Positions 32,857-44,108 of a DNA stretch of 64,000 bases are shown here, in pieces. The stretch comes from Heterohyrax brucei. Lineage: Eukaryota; Chordata; Mammalia; Hyracoidea; Procaviidae. Position 1 is the first letter of the stretch. Each line of letters begins with the position of its first letter. The notes below the pieces were generated by a model, which worked only from the letters and a program-made list of their open reading frames with translations, was not told the origin of the DNA and searched no databases. A program made the translations under genes and the position numbers. The stretch spans positions 26,075,431 to 26,139,430 of the forward strand of contig CM053146.1 in the NCBI GenBank assembly GCA_028571685.1. Reading direction: 5' to 3'.

Positions 32857-33800
32857 TCAGATGTGTGTGTTAACAGAGATAAAGTGACCTCTGAGCACTG
32901 CTTTTGCCGTAGACCATAGGTTCTGGTAGGATGTGTTTTCATTGTTATATGATCCTATGAATTTCTTTATTGCTTCCTTGATTTCTTCTATAACCTGTGA
33001 AATTTTGAGCAAGGTATTGTTCGGTTCAACTTTATACCCTGTGTTTTCTGCTATTGATTTCAACTTTTACTGTTGTATGATCTGAGAAGATGCTTTGCAA
33101 TAATCCAATGGTTTGGATTTTGTTGAGACTTGCATTATGGCCTAATATGTTGTTTACTCTGGAGAATATTCCATGTGTATTGAACAAGAAGGTGTACTTG
33201 TCTGTTGTTGGGTAAAAAGTTCTGTTTATGTCTATGAGGTTGATTTGGTTGATTGTCGTAATGAGATCTTCAGTATCTGTATTGAATTCTGTATGATCTG
33301 TCCCTTACTGAAAGTATACACTTGAAGTCTCCTACCATTGTTTTGGGGTGAACTATCTTGGTTTTAATTGTTGTCAGCATTTGTTTGATGTATTTAGATG
33401 CTCTGATATAAGGTGTATAAATTTTTAATATTGTTATATCCTTCTTATATGTTAAAACTTTGAGCAATAGTGACCCTCTTTGTCCACAACAGTGGATATT
33501 ACTTTAAAGTCTATTTTATCTGAGGTTAATATTCTCATGGCTGGGATCCGACTCAATGGCAGTTGGCTTTGGCTGTCTTCTTTGCATATTTTTAGCTTGG
33601 TGTGTATTTTTCCATCCATTTTGATTTTCAGTTTGTTGATATCTTTGAGTCTAAGGTTTGTTTCTTGGTAGCAGCATATCAATGGATATATTTTTTTTTT
33701 TTTTTGTATTTAGCCTGTTACTCTCTGTCTCTTTATTTAAGCTTTCAGCCCATTTGCTTTCACTGTAATTATTGACACATATGTATTTAGTGTTGTCGTT
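32857..33800 (-). pseudogene. L1-D endonuclease and linker remnants
   Basis: The frames at 32857-33063 ('VIEEIKEAIKKFIGS', '[16 protein letters not shown]'), 33270-33467 ('MVGDFKCILSVRDRS', where the family GDFN has lost its Asn) and 33452-33682 ('CCYQETNLRLKD', keeping the catalytic Glu) cover linker and endonuclease in order, each offset from the next. Confidence 0.82.
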
Positions 33801-34269
33801 TTGGTACCTTAATTTTTGTATTGCTGACATTTTCTTTGTTCCACTTAATATGCTGTTTTGAGTCATTTTTCTTTATGTTTTTTTTTCACCTTTTATTATT
33901 AGTTTTGTGTTTGTTGGGACTTCTGTAGTGCATTTCTTGTTTGGGCATATACTATTATTAGTTGGCTTTCTAGCTACCCGTTTGTTCCCCTCTAATGTTC
34001 TAAACTTAAACCTGTCTGTAACTTCTTTATATCTATCTCCTTAACTTCCTCACCATCTGGAAGGGCTATGAATACTGTAATATATTCCACTTTACAGTGT
34101 AAAGTTGTCATAGTTTACATGTAGAGCCCTCTAATTGCCCTAATTTTAATATTTTAGCTTTGAGCTTTGCGCCTTTTTTTACAAATTAAGACTGGATGCT
34201 ATGCCCTGCTTTGCATTCTTGAGTATGCATCTTGTTCTTGAGTATACATCTGATGTTATTAATTTGTCA

Positions 34270-35100
34270 GTTGAAGAAATCCTTCAATATTTCTTGTAAT
34301 TTTGGTTTGGTTATTGCAAAGTCTGTAAACTCCTGTTTATCTGAGAATATATTAATGTAACCATCATATTTGAAAGACAGTTTTGCAGGATACATAGTTC
34401 TTGGTTGGAAGTTTTTTTCTTTAAGACTTAGTGTGTGTCATCCCGTTGACTTCTCGGCAGCAAGGTTTGGCTTAAAAGTCAGAGGGTAGTCTACTAGGCT
34501 TCCCTTTGTACACTATTTTTGGTTTAGGCAAAGCTGCCTTTAAGGGCCTCTCCTTATGTTTTATTTTTTAAAAGTTTGATTACATCTTAGTGTATTTCTT
34601 TTGGAGTCTACATTTTGCAGAGTTCAATGAGCATCTTGAATAACTATGTTCTCTTCTTTATGATTTCAGGGAAGTATTCTGTCAGCAGATCTTCAACAAT
34701 TCTCTCTGTATTATCTACTGTCCCTCTCTGTTCTGGAACTCCAATCACATGTAAATTGTTCCTCTTGATAGAGTCTTTCACATGCTTCTTCAGTTTTTTT
34801 ATTACTTTTTTTAAAATTCTTATTGCTCCTCATAAATTTTGGTATCAGTTTCTTTATCTTTAGTCTCACTAATTCTACATTCCATTTCCTTAATCCTGCC
34901 CTTTTGCCTCTGTATTGAAACATCTAGCTCTACAATTTTATTATGTAACTGCAGAATTTCAGATCAGGGATGCTGCTTGCTTAATTTTTCACTTTGTTCT
35001 GCTGTATTTTGTTTAACCTCTAGAAGGCATCTATACCTAATTCTTCTGTATCCCACCTCTGAAAATTTCAGGGAAGCTTCTTCACCTGGGAAGTTTTCTT
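34270..35100 (-). pseudogene. L1-D ORF1 remnant
   Basis: ORF1 is recognisable at the DNA level. Examples are 'ttgcaggatacatagttctt', which equals the 'PAKLSF' region, and the coiled-coil part around 34711-34923. Only short frames remain. Confidence 0.8.
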
Positions 35101-36405
35101 GAGTCTTTTCTTTGGGAGTTGCCTAGAGCCGTGGTAGTCTGCTGCTTTAAATGGATAGACGTTGATTGTTGTGTTAGTGCCATCAGAAAGCTGTTCAGCT
35201 TCTCCAGTGTTGTGCCAACAAAGGCTACAGTGTAGCTGTAACAAGGGAATGAGTAAGGACACTGCTAGACTTGGGCATCAGCCACCGCTGCATTCTCTAG
35301 TTGCAGCTGTCTTAAGTATAGCTTCTCTGGTGAGAGATACGCTGTCCAGCCCAGTGGTGCTGGGAAACTGGCCCCAGCTTGGCCCTCAGGGGTACCAAGC
35401 CCCGCCTCCTTACCAACAAATATAGCGACCTACTTGTGCCAACTCTCTGAAGTCACATCAGCAGACTCTATGGTGTAGCTCAGAGTAGGGACAAGGGAAG
35501 GGCAAGACCACACTCAGCTACCAGCCACTTCTGCATTCTCTAGGTGTGGTTATTTCTTTAAAAAGCTGATTTTTTGCTGAGAATGGTGCTGTCCAACTGC
35601 AGCCAGTTGCAGCCAGGCCCTCAGGAGTGGTGGGCCCCACCACCTAGCTGACAAAAATGGCAACCTGTGTGAAGTCTCTCAGGGACCCTGTCAGCAAATG
35701 CTATGACATTGCTCAAAGAAGAGAGTGGTAAGGGCATCGCCACTCTCATCCACCAGCCAGCACTCCATTGTTTAGGTATGAACGCATTCCAAAAAAGCCT
35801 TTCTTCTGAGAGATGCACTGTCCAGTCAGGTTCTCTTACTCAGTGTGGCAGCCATCCCCAGTTGGACCCTCAGGTGTGTCTGACTCTGCCTTTCATCTGA
35901 CTAAGATGGCATCCTGTCTGAGCCTCCTCTCCTGTGCTGGGCCAGTAGAATCTATGGCACAGCTCAGAGAAGAGAGGAGGGAAATGTATCAGTACCCTTG
36001 GCTGCTAGCTGATACTGGGTTCTCTAGATGTGACTATCTCAAGTACAGATTCAATGCTGCTTGAGATGCTGTCTACTTAGATGCTGTAGCTCATCACAGC
36101 AGCTGGCCTTTGCCAGGTTCTCAAGCTCAGCAGTCATGGTTCCAGCCTCCTGATTAACAAACATGGCGTCCACACCTGTAAGCCTCTCAGCTATTGTGCC
36201 AGCAGAAGCAGGGCCCTTTATGCTGCCGTCTTGCCTCTGACAGTGGTAGTTTTCCCCTTTCTGTTGCCCAGTATGATCTCACAACCCTCTGCCTGATCTT
36301 GGGACTCCTAGAACATCCACTCTTCTCCATTCAACTGTTTTTCTAGGCTTTAGTTCTCAAGAGAGAATCAAGGAGACGTGTGACTAGTGTGCTATATTGG
36401 CCCCA
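35100..36405 (-). promoter_or_regulatory. L1-D 5' UTR
   Basis: This 1.3-kb region upstream of the ORF1 remnant consists largely of tandem monomers (next entry) plus a terminal module from about 36200 to 36405. CpGs have mostly decayed compared with L1-A. The family places its internal promoter here. Confidence 0.75.
35212..36200 (-). repeat. Four tandem ~235-257-bp monomers in the L1-D 5' UTR
   Basis: The same landmarks recur. 'ctgcattctctag' or its variants occur near 35289, 35539, 35762 and 36011. A YY1-like word occurs at 35422 (atagcg), 35657 (atggcaacc), 35906 (atggcatcc) and 36163 (atggcgtcc). A 'tagctcagag..agaga' phrase with 'accagcca' recurs near 35230, 35475, 35705 and 35955. Spacings are about 223-257 bp. 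The order of landmarks is the same in every unit, so this is a true tandem array. Confidence 0.82.
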
Positions 36406-36528
36406 CGCCTATCTTTGTTTCTTGGTGAGTAGTTTGAAATACACTAACTGAAGGAATGAAAGTCACTTTCAAATACCTTCAAGTATCTGGTAGAAATTAC
36501 AAATTTACAGATTTATTTTGTTACACAG

Positions 36529-36715
36529 GATCCCTGGTGGTGCACTCATTAAAGACTGGTAACCCAAGTTGGTGGTTCAAACCTAGCAGCCACTCTAAAG
36601 GAGCAAGCTGAGCTCGTCTGCTTCCATCAAGACTAGCCTTAGAAAACATATGGGGTAGTTCTACCCTGTCTTATAGTGTTACTATGAGTAAGAATTGACT
36701 TAATAACAGTGGGTA
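36529..36715 (+). mobile_element. AfroSINE long form, plus
   Basis: Head 'gatccctggtggtgcactc', long-form middle 'ctcgtctgcttccatc', tail 'tatgagtaagaattgac'. Confidence 0.87.
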
Positions 36716-37899
36716 CCTTGTTGCACAGAAGAACTCTAGGAAGTGTCAATCCCATTTTATGCTTTGTGAAGACCAATACTTGCTACTGCACCAGTAGATG
36801 ACATTGACACAGGATCTAATTTGAATGCTTTCCTCATATTGTCCAAAATTTTGCTTTGGGAAGATCGAAAGTATAGCAATAGGTGATAGACAGCTTTTGT
36901 TGATATATTAACTTAGTGACACAGGTTCTGTTATCTGGGATAACTTCCCAAATTTCTCTCAGCTTCTTTCCCCTAAATGTATCATGAATTAACTGCTTTC
37001 TTCGTAGGACTTCTGTGAAGATAAGTTGACATAAGTAACCCAAAGCATTTAACATATTGATTTAAATATATATACATACATATAGATCATTAAAATGTCT
37101 TCATCTCATTAAAAAAATCTCATATTGAGAGTGCTTGGTTAGCCCACTGAAGTAAATATTACAGAGATTGTCTTGTTAAAGTTGACATATTATACATGTG
37201 CAAACTAATTTCCAGCATCAGAAAAATAAATCTTAAAAATGTGTGCATATTGTGTCATTGTTTTTAAATCCCTGAAAATATTCTAACATTATTATTTTAT
37301 GACCTTAGAAGAATAATTGCTTGTTCTCTGCTTTTTTAAAAATACAAATAATGGACAGAATAGCACTCTTATGTCATCCTGAGGAGGTAATAATCCTTGA
37401 GCTTTATGCCATAACTTAATATTCCTGTCCTTTAAACCTAGAAATAGATTTAAATTTCATCCCAATAATCTGGCAAAGGATACATTTTTTCACTGTTATA
37501 AAATAAAATGGTATGCAATAGCCTCATCTTAGAGAAATAGTAGAGTGTATTGGACAGGGACAAGGTTTCTGGTGAGCCTGAAGGATTCAATTTGCAGCTT
37601 TTTAGAAGTTTCGTGAATCTGGGATATTCACTTACCCCCAAATTTCCTTAGGTTTCTTTGTCTGTAAAATGTTGAAAATGTTACATATTGCACTATTGTG
37701 AGTGACAAGTTAAGTGATGTATATAAACCCTTTGTAATTGCTTATGTTAGACAATCTATCTCTGTATATCAGAGCAGAGCTTCTTGTTAGTAGGATATAT
37801 GAATTCCTAGTCTAAAGCTGTGAACATTAGTTTCTTAAGATTTCATTCAAGTTGAATGAAAGCTACTGTCCATCAACATCATTAACTTAAAAAAAATAT
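36716..37899. other. No gene or repeat recognised
   Basis: About 1.2 kb of AT-rich DNA. Frames up to 73 codons have no signature. Confidence 0.55.
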
Positions 37900-38512
37900 G
37901 TTGTTGTTGAAAGGTGCCATCGAGTTGGTTCCAAATCATAGTGACCTTATGAACAACAGAAAAAAACACTACCTGATCTTGTGTTATGTCCACAATCATC
38001 TTTATGCTTAAGGCCATTATTGCTGCCACTCTGTCACTCCGTCTCCTAGAGGGTCTTCCTATTTTTCATTGACCCTCCACTCTACCAAGCATGATGTTCT
38101 TCTCCAGAAAATAATCTCTCCTAATATGTACCAAGTGTGTGAGATGAAGCCTTACTGTCCTTGCTTCTAAGGAGAATTCTGGCCATCATTCTCCCAAAAC
38201 TCATTTGTTCATTCTTCCGGCAGTCCATGGTATACTCAGTGTTCTTCACTAACAGCATAAATCAAGGACATCCATTCCTTAGTCATGCACATCAGGCAGT
38301 TGAAAACATTGCAGCTTCAGTCAAATCTACCTTAGTCCTTGAAATGATGTCTTTGCTTTTTAACACTTCAAAGAGATCTTTTTGGCAGCAGATTTACCCA
38401 ATTCATGGGTGTTGATTATGGATCCACGTAAAATGACAATAATATTGACAACTTCAATATCTTCTCTGTTTATTACATTTCTTATTGGTGCAGTTGTGAG
38501 GATTTTTGTTTT
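37900..38512 (-). mobile_element. RTE 3' end, minus
   Basis: Begins with the RTE tail 'ttgttgttgaaaggtgccat' and 'cgagttggttccaaatcata', then 'accaagcatgatgttcttc' and 'cggcagtccatggtatac', in order, up to 'tttgttttgcatag', where a SINE cuts in. It is 5' truncated and non-coding. Confidence 0.87.
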
Positions 38513-38660
38513 GCATAGTGGATTAAGTGCTACGTCTGCTAACCAAAAGGTTGGCCACAGATCAAATCCATCATGCACTCCTTGGATACTTTATGAGACA
38601 GTTCTACTCTGGTATATAGAGTTGCTATGAGTCAGAATTAATTTGACGGCAGTGGGTGTT
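38513..38660 (+). mobile_element. AfroSINE, plus
   Basis: Contains 'ctgctaaccaaaaggttgg', 'catgcactccttggatac' and the tail 'atgagtcagaattaatttg'. It abuts the RTE remnant. Confidence 0.87.
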
Positions 38661-38839
38661 ATATTCAGATGGCCTAGTCCTCCCTACCATGGGACACTAA
38701 AACTCCCCATGTCTACAACCTGGTGTCCATTATCAGTACCATGGATGCTATTTGTTGATAGTTTCCTTTTTGCCTCAGCTCACTGCAAAGAACTTGTGCG
38801 TATTTGAAGGAGTGTTTTTGTTTTCATTTTGAAAATCAA

Positions 38840-39022
38840 GTTGGCTGGAGGAAGGAGAGTGGTTGGAGAGGAGGAGAAAGGAGACTGTTGGGAGGATAGA
38901 CATGTACGGAGCAGAGAAGAATAGTGTGCTGTTACCGGGCAGGGAGAGCAGTGGATGCTGCATGTAGGTGGGCATGTAAATTTATATGGGAATGTACATT
39001 TTCACTCAGTCACAATAAAAAA
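38840..39022 (+). mobile_element. 5'-truncated L1 3' end, plus, with poly-A
   Basis: A short L1 3' UTR terminus in plus orientation ('ggagagtggttggagaggag' to 'tttcactcagtcacaa') ending in a poly-A. It is bracketed by 'aaaatcaa' at 38832-38839 and 39023-39030, a probable 8-bp or longer duplication merged with the A tail. It is the same terminal sequence as the piece at 53691. Confidence 0.82.
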
Positions 39023-39185
39023 AAAATCAAATTTTAAATCTATAAAAGAATATATTGGGAGCAGTAATGTTTCCAAATAAGCTATTATAATTAGAATATA
39101 TAAACATTTGATACTTTAAGAAAACAGTTCAATTCATATTTTGTTATGGAAAAATATAAAAATGAGGAATTCTTGGTAGAAACCA

Positions 39186-39338
39186 ATCCATTGTTATCGA
39201 ATCCATCCCAACTAATAGTGACCCTTATACAAGAGATTAGAATTACTCCTATAGGGTATTCAAGGAGTGGCTGGTGGATTAGAAGTGCTGACCTTCTGGT
39301 TAGCAGAGGAGCTTTGAACCACTGTGCCACCAGGCCTA
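39186..39338 (-). mobile_element. AfroSINE, minus
   Basis: Tail 'tccattgttatcgaatcc', middle 'gtattcaaggagtggctgg', head 'gaaccactgtgccaccagg'. Confidence 0.85.
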
Positions 39339-40329
39339 AAGAATACTTGTGTAACCAAAAAAAGAAAGAGTCATCAGAAGAATATCTGGTGTCTGACTCA
39401 CGCTTTGCCAAACCTCATGAAGGTTTAGAATAAAGTACAGGCTTGACTGACCACTACTAGGATGGGGTCACTGTAGCCAGAACTGATAACATCATACAGA
39501 CAGAAGAACTGGGGAAGTATAAACTTTGCAGCCTAGGGGACAAAACCAGGGTAACTGATTTGTCATCAATTGTAAGGGATAAACATAGAGGCAAAACAAG
39601 ACAAACCAAGAAATTCAGAAGCTTCAAAATAGACAGACTATAAAGTAGAGGCAGGAATTTTAAAATGTTATATTCCTGATAAGTTTGGGACACTTTCTGA
39701 AGACTGAGAATTATTATCAATAGTTATAGCATGAAAGAACAAAACAAAACAAACAAACAAACAAAAATGACCAAAAGCAACAAGAAACCCAGTAGAAAGA
39801 AAGTTAGTAATCATTTTGTTTTTGTGTTCCTCCTAGAATTTTATAACTTGACATTTAGGCTGGGGACAGTAAAGATGAGGAACTACAAGTTTCATCCTGA
39901 AAGACTACACAATGGAAAGACCATTTTTCATTATTTAATATAAACCCAAGGAAACAGAACCAACAAAGGCAAAAACCTGGGGGAAGTGAAACGGATGGTT
40001 GTCCTTGTAGCAGCACCATTACTGTTGCAAAGGAACACAACCAGACAACGCTAAAATGTGTCTGAAGAAAATAGTTCAATAACTGAGCAGTTGAGGTGAT
40101 TAGATATCATTGTTTCTCAACAACTAAACCACATTCAAGATAATAAGAGTATTCCTTGAACCTTATCAGTAACATTAAAACATCCTCCCTAGAACTTAAC
40201 AGATTGTTTCTCTGGAACTTGAACTTCCCATAAGTCATAGATTGTGGTCTACAGCTGTTGTTCTCTGTTAGAGAACATCTGTGACGTCTTTTAAAAAAGA
40301 TAACATCCAAAACAGTATCTCTCAAGAAG
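39339..40329. other. No gene recognised; CAAA-rich tract
   Basis: About 1 kb with no clear element. A (CAAA)n-like tract lies at 39739-39769. The last part may belong to the LTR candidate that follows, whose start I cannot fix. Confidence 0.5.
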
Positions 40330-40880
40330 GTGGAACACTTTATGCCTGATATCTGGAACTGTCTGCATTTCTCAGCTGAGGGAATGAGTTTAGTAGCTTC
40401 TACCTAATTAAATGATAAACCATGTATTTCCTGCTTACTAGGCCTTTTGTAGTTATTAGACAGCAAATGATAAGGTTACCAAGGGAAACTGGTTGCCACA
40501 ACTTGGGGCTTGGAAAGGGTAATCACAGATAGGGTGGCTACTTCATGACAACTGGAAATGACAAGATTGGCTTGGGAAAAGTAATCATGGACAGGATGAT
40601 TCCTTCCTGATAGTTGCGATTAGGACACAATCATTCTCTGGCTATGAGACCACATGCACACACATACCAGGAATAATGTCACCACTCCCCTTCCTTGCCA
40701 GTACATAAAAAGAGACCCTCAAAATCTGTACAGGGTCTCTGCTCCACTTTTGGAAACTGACCTGTTCCCTTTTTGGAACATACTTTCATTTAATAAAACT
40801 CTTCATAAAACGTTGCTGCCAAGAAGTTTACATGCCTTGGGGGAAGAGGATCCTGGTTTGCCACTCATCAGGAGACAGGA
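40330..40880 (+). mobile_element. Solo LTR candidate, gammaretrovirus-like, plus
   Basis: The stretch has the order of an LTR. There is an AT-rich U3 with a 62-bp imperfect tandem duplication (40509-40570 and 40571-40632, both starting 'cttgg.aaa.g.taatca'), as in gammaretroviral enhancers. A TATA-like 'acataaaaagaga' lies near 40702. An AATAAA lies about 90 bp further on (40796). I see no TG...CA pair that I trust, no second LTR and no internal viral genes, so boundaries are approximate and the call is an inference from layout. Confidence 0.5.
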
Positions 40881-41039
40881 CTATCTAGGTGAATCTGCAG
40901 AACCCAACCCAGGTCACTTTGAGTCTAATCAGTTTCAGGACCTTGACAGTAAATACAACATAATTCCTTGAACTAAGACTCATAGTCATATGCTAAAAGG
41001 GAAGGTTTGGGATTTACTGATTTTGGGTAATAACAGAAA

Positions 41040-41212
41040 GAACCTTGGTGGCACCACGGTTAAGCACTTGACTACTAAATGAAAGGGTAGGTGTCCAAAC
41101 CCAACAGGCTTCTGCAAAAAATGGCAGCCTTGGAAGACTGATAAGCAGTTGTATTCTCCAGTATAGGGTCATCATGAGTCAGAATCCGTTGTATGGCGTG
41201 TGGTAACAACAC
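41040..41212 (+). mobile_element. AfroSINE, plus, diverged
   Basis: Head 'aaccttggtggcaccacgg', tail 'atcatgagtcagaatccg'. The middle 'gaagactgataagcag' is of the longer form. Confidence 0.8.
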
Positions 41213-41227
41213 TGGTAATAACTAAGG

Positions 41228-41662
41228 TGTCATTGATTGAATCCTGTCCCCCTAATATGTGCGCACCATTCAGTTAGGCCACGAAGCCCAGTATTGTGTG
41301 CATTTCCTACAAGTTGTAAATCCTGCCTCTATGGTATTAATGAGGGAGGACCCTCAGAAATGGTGTCGTGCCTTTAGGCAACCTCTTGGGATATAAAGAA
41401 AAGAGAAGCAACCACAGAGTTGAGGACCTCAAACCAGTGAGAAGCAGTGTCCAGGGTACAGTGTGTCTGTGTGCTCAGGTGCTCCCAGTCCGGGGAAGAT
41501 TGACAAGGACTTTCCTCCAAAGTCAACAGAGAAAGATTTCCTGTGGAGTTAATGCCCTGAATTTGGACTTGCAGCTTACTCGGCTGGAAAGAATAAAATT
41601 TCTCTTTTTAAAGCCATCCACTTGTGATATTTCTGTCACATCAGTACTACATGACTAAGACA
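41228..41662 (+). mobile_element. Solo LTR, ERVL/MaLR type, plus
   Basis: Begins TGT ('tgtcattgattgaatcc') and ends ACA ('catgactaagaca'). It has a TATA-like 'gggatataaagaaaag' (41389) and a poly-A signal in 'gaaagaataaaatttc' (41586), followed by 'aagccatccacttgtg', a typical MaLR-like 3' end. The flanks 'taagg' and 'taagt' suggest a 5-bp duplication with one change. Internal viral sequence is absent. Two further copies of the same family lie at 45943 and 57480. Confidence 0.8.
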
Positions 41663-42329
41663 TAAGTTAATCATAAAAGTTTAAATTTTATTTTCCTTTA
41701 GATGACTTTTGGTTGTTTAATGAATATCTTCTTAGAAATTTTCTTAGTTAAAACAAGTCTGAACAGGACTGGCTAATATTGGCTTTTCTTGTCCTTGTAA
41801 TCATTATATCACAATTATTGGTATTCCAAATATGTACATACACATACCTAATGAAGGGATGAAAACAATTATGATTTTTAAATATCTCATATAAGACAAT
41901 TCAGGAGTCTTTCATTCAATTTTTGTGTGTATATGTGCATGTGTATTCCACCTTTTAGAAACAGACAACATATCAGCAATAATAGAAACATTTTAGGACA
42001 AATTAACCAATAATGTAAAGGCCTTTGACTCCCTGATTTCACCTCAGTGGTTCCCATCTGCCCATGAACTCTAGGCAAAGAGCCTAAAGGTGATAACGTT
42101 GAAGTAGTTTTCTTAGTACAAATATTATTACATACATTAGCGCTAATTTAGCACTTGGTCATCAATTCCCTTGACACTTTGTTGAATGATTAGTATTTAC
42201 AAAATTTTCATTTTATTTTGGACAATGGTTGATAAGGTAAAAGTGATTTAAAACCGGTTTAAAGGCAGTGTAATTATATAGTATGTTTACTCTTGTGTCT
42301 ATTTTTTTAATAACAAAAAATATGGTTGT
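41663..42329. other. No gene or repeat recognised
   Basis: About 670 bp of AT-rich DNA. Part of it may be further 3' sequence of the old L1 that follows. Confidence 0.5.
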
Positions 42330-43275
42330 TTCTGCATGTATCAGTACTCTATGCAGTTTCACTGATGCACAGTATTTCATTTATGAATATCCCATGCTGC
42401 GTTTATCTATTCTATACTTGGTGGCTATCTGGGCTGCTTCCAGCTTGGAGTTAATGTGAATAAACCCACTATGAACACCCTGATGTTTGCCTTTTGGTGT
42501 GCATGCAAGTAATTTCTGCTGCTGATGCGCCTAATAGCAGAATTGTTGTACTGGAGTTTATGTGAATATACTGTCTTAGTAGCTACTGCTGAGTGTTTCT
42601 ACCAATTTACATTACTACCCACAGAATATGCAAATTATAGTAGTCATATCTTTTCCCAAACTTAGAATTTTCCATTTTATTTATTTTTACTCATCTGGTA
42701 GATGAATAGTAGTATCTCACTGGTTTAAATTTCTAGGTTTCTGATTGTTAATAAAGCCAAAATCTTTATCATAAGTGACCTTTTACATATTCACATCCAT
42801 GGCTTTTTTTTTTTGCTTCCCATGGGGTCTTCAAATCTTTAAAAATTGACTTGTAAAACTCTTTAGCAGCTTATGCAATAAACTATTTGTCTTACATATT
42901 ACGAATATCTTCAACTTTATACTTTATTTTTTCTCTCTCTTAATAGTACTTCATGGCGACCCTAGGGGCCAGGGTAGAACTGGGGTCGGATCTGACTCCA
43001 CGGCACTTGGCTTGTTAATAGTACTTATGAATAAACAGGACTTCTTAATTTTAATGTAAACCTATCTTCATTTGTGATTAGTTCTTTTTTAAGAAATATT
43101 TTTAACAAAGTTATATAAAAATATTTTGCTAAATTATCTTCTATAATTTTTATTTTATTTTAACATTTATATCTGTACTCTGTGATTAATTTTTGGTATG
43201 GTGTGTTGGTGGATAATATTAATTTCTCTTATATGGATATATAATTAATCCATCACTATGTACTTAAAAGGCCAT
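42330..43275 (-). mobile_element. Ancient L1 (L1M-type) 3' part, minus
   Basis: Follows the old mammalian L1 order on the minus strand: 'catgctgcgtttatctattc', 'tggctatctgggctgcttcc', 'aatgtgaataaaccc', 'accaatttacattactaccc', 'agtagtatctcactggttt', then 'attaatttttggtatggtg'. It is strongly diverged, so much older than L1-A to E. It hosts the micro-insertion at 42952-43014. Confidence 0.75.
42940..43026 (+). mobile_element. 63-bp SINE-tail micro-insertion with 12-bp target-site duplication, part inverted
   Basis: 'ttaatagtactt' occurs at 42940-42951 and 43015-43026, flanking a 63-bp insert within L1M sequence. The right part ('gtcggatctgactcc' then 'acggcacttggcttg') is an AfroSINE tail in plus sense. 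The left part ('catggcgaccctaggg' and 'cagggtagaactg') reads like the antisense of the same SINE region. That is the structure expected of twin-primed, inverted insertion. Confidence 0.75.
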
Positions 43276-43291
43276 GCTTTTCCCACTGCTG

Positions 43292-43790
43292 TCTGGGAAA
43301 CAGAGAAGATACTCATATTAGCATAATCTGAGGAAGGTTTGTTTAAAAGAGATGAATTATAAATGTAAGGGCAGACCACAAGTCACAATGTAGCAGATCT
43401 AGAGGAACCGCAAAGGATAGACAGAACAGCAGCGCTATCATTGCCCACAGGCTCTGAAAGAGGAGTAGAGTGAGAAATCACTACAAATAGGTAAGTCAGA
43501 GAGGCATGTAAAGCACCTACCTCCACAAAGAATTAGCCAATGTCAGTAAAAACAACCGTCTTAGGACAATCTTACAGGAGCAAATATTCTGTCCTAATGT
43601 CTTCCCTCTCATCTCCTTCCAAGGCTTACCATAAGCCAAACACAGCTGGAAATTTGAATGCACAGCATAACATTAATGTAATCCACACAGGTCAGCCTCA
43701 CTGGGCACAAGAGAGAGCAGAGAAGGGTACAGAATGGATCTGGAGGGAAAATGGAAGATATTAGACACAGTTTACATGTTTTCTAACTCA
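43292..43790 (+). repeat. Ancient interspersed repeat, family not named
   Basis: Related in order and wording to 46880-47190 ('gggaaacagagaagatac' with 'aggaaacagatggcacac'; 'tttgtttaaaagag' with 'tttgtttacaaatc'). The second half ('ccacacaggtcagcctcac', 'gaatggatctggaggg') has the feel of a common mammalian repeat. The 74-codon frame at 43540-43764 lies inside it and is not a gene. Confidence 0.5.
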
Positions 43791-43961
43791 GGTTGCATTT
43801 TTCCTCTTTATTAGGGTAAAAACTTCTGACCTTAATACAAGGAATGCATTAAGTTCTATTATTATGACAGAATATGAATCCTATCACGCTTTTACAAGAA
43901 ATAAAAAATATTTGCCCAAATCCATGTTCTTCACATAATATACAAAAGACAAAAGAAAATA

Positions 43962-44108
43962 AAATTGTTGCCACTGAGTTTCCGACAGCAACTCTTTAGG
44001 ACATTGGAGAACTGCTCCCTAGGGTTTCTAAAGAGCTGCTGGTGGATTTGAACCACCAACCTTTTGGTTAGCAGCTATAGCTCTTCACCAGTGTACCACC
44101 AGGACTCT
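43962..44108 (-). mobile_element. AfroSINE, minus
   Basis: 'gttgccactgagtttccg' tail, 'gatttgaaccaccaacctt' B-box side, 'agtgtaccaccaggactc' head. Confidence 0.87.

Larger units (their letters stand above)
29015..36405 (-). mobile_element. LINE-1 copy D, near full length, decayed
   Basis: The longest L1 here, about 7.4 kb on the minus strand. The 3' UTR is 29015-30140, ORF2 is about 30150-33800, the inter-ORF spacer is about 33801-34270, ORF1 is about 34270-35100 and the 5' UTR is 35100-36405. The 5' UTR carries about four tandem monomers. ORFs are broken throughout. Two very small SINE-tail insertions are visible inside ORF2 at 31711-31729 and 33539-33575. I found no target-site duplication, so ends are approximate. 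Confidence 0.92.

Noticed and set aside
35212-36200. Regularly spaced repeats that might suggest a CRISPR array or satellite
   Set aside because: Units are ~223-257 bp, diverged and part of an L1 5' UTR; there are no short direct repeats with unique spacers.
41368-41658. 96-codon plus-strand frame
   Set aside because: It lies wholly inside the LTR at 41228-41662, in a region that is non-coding in such elements.
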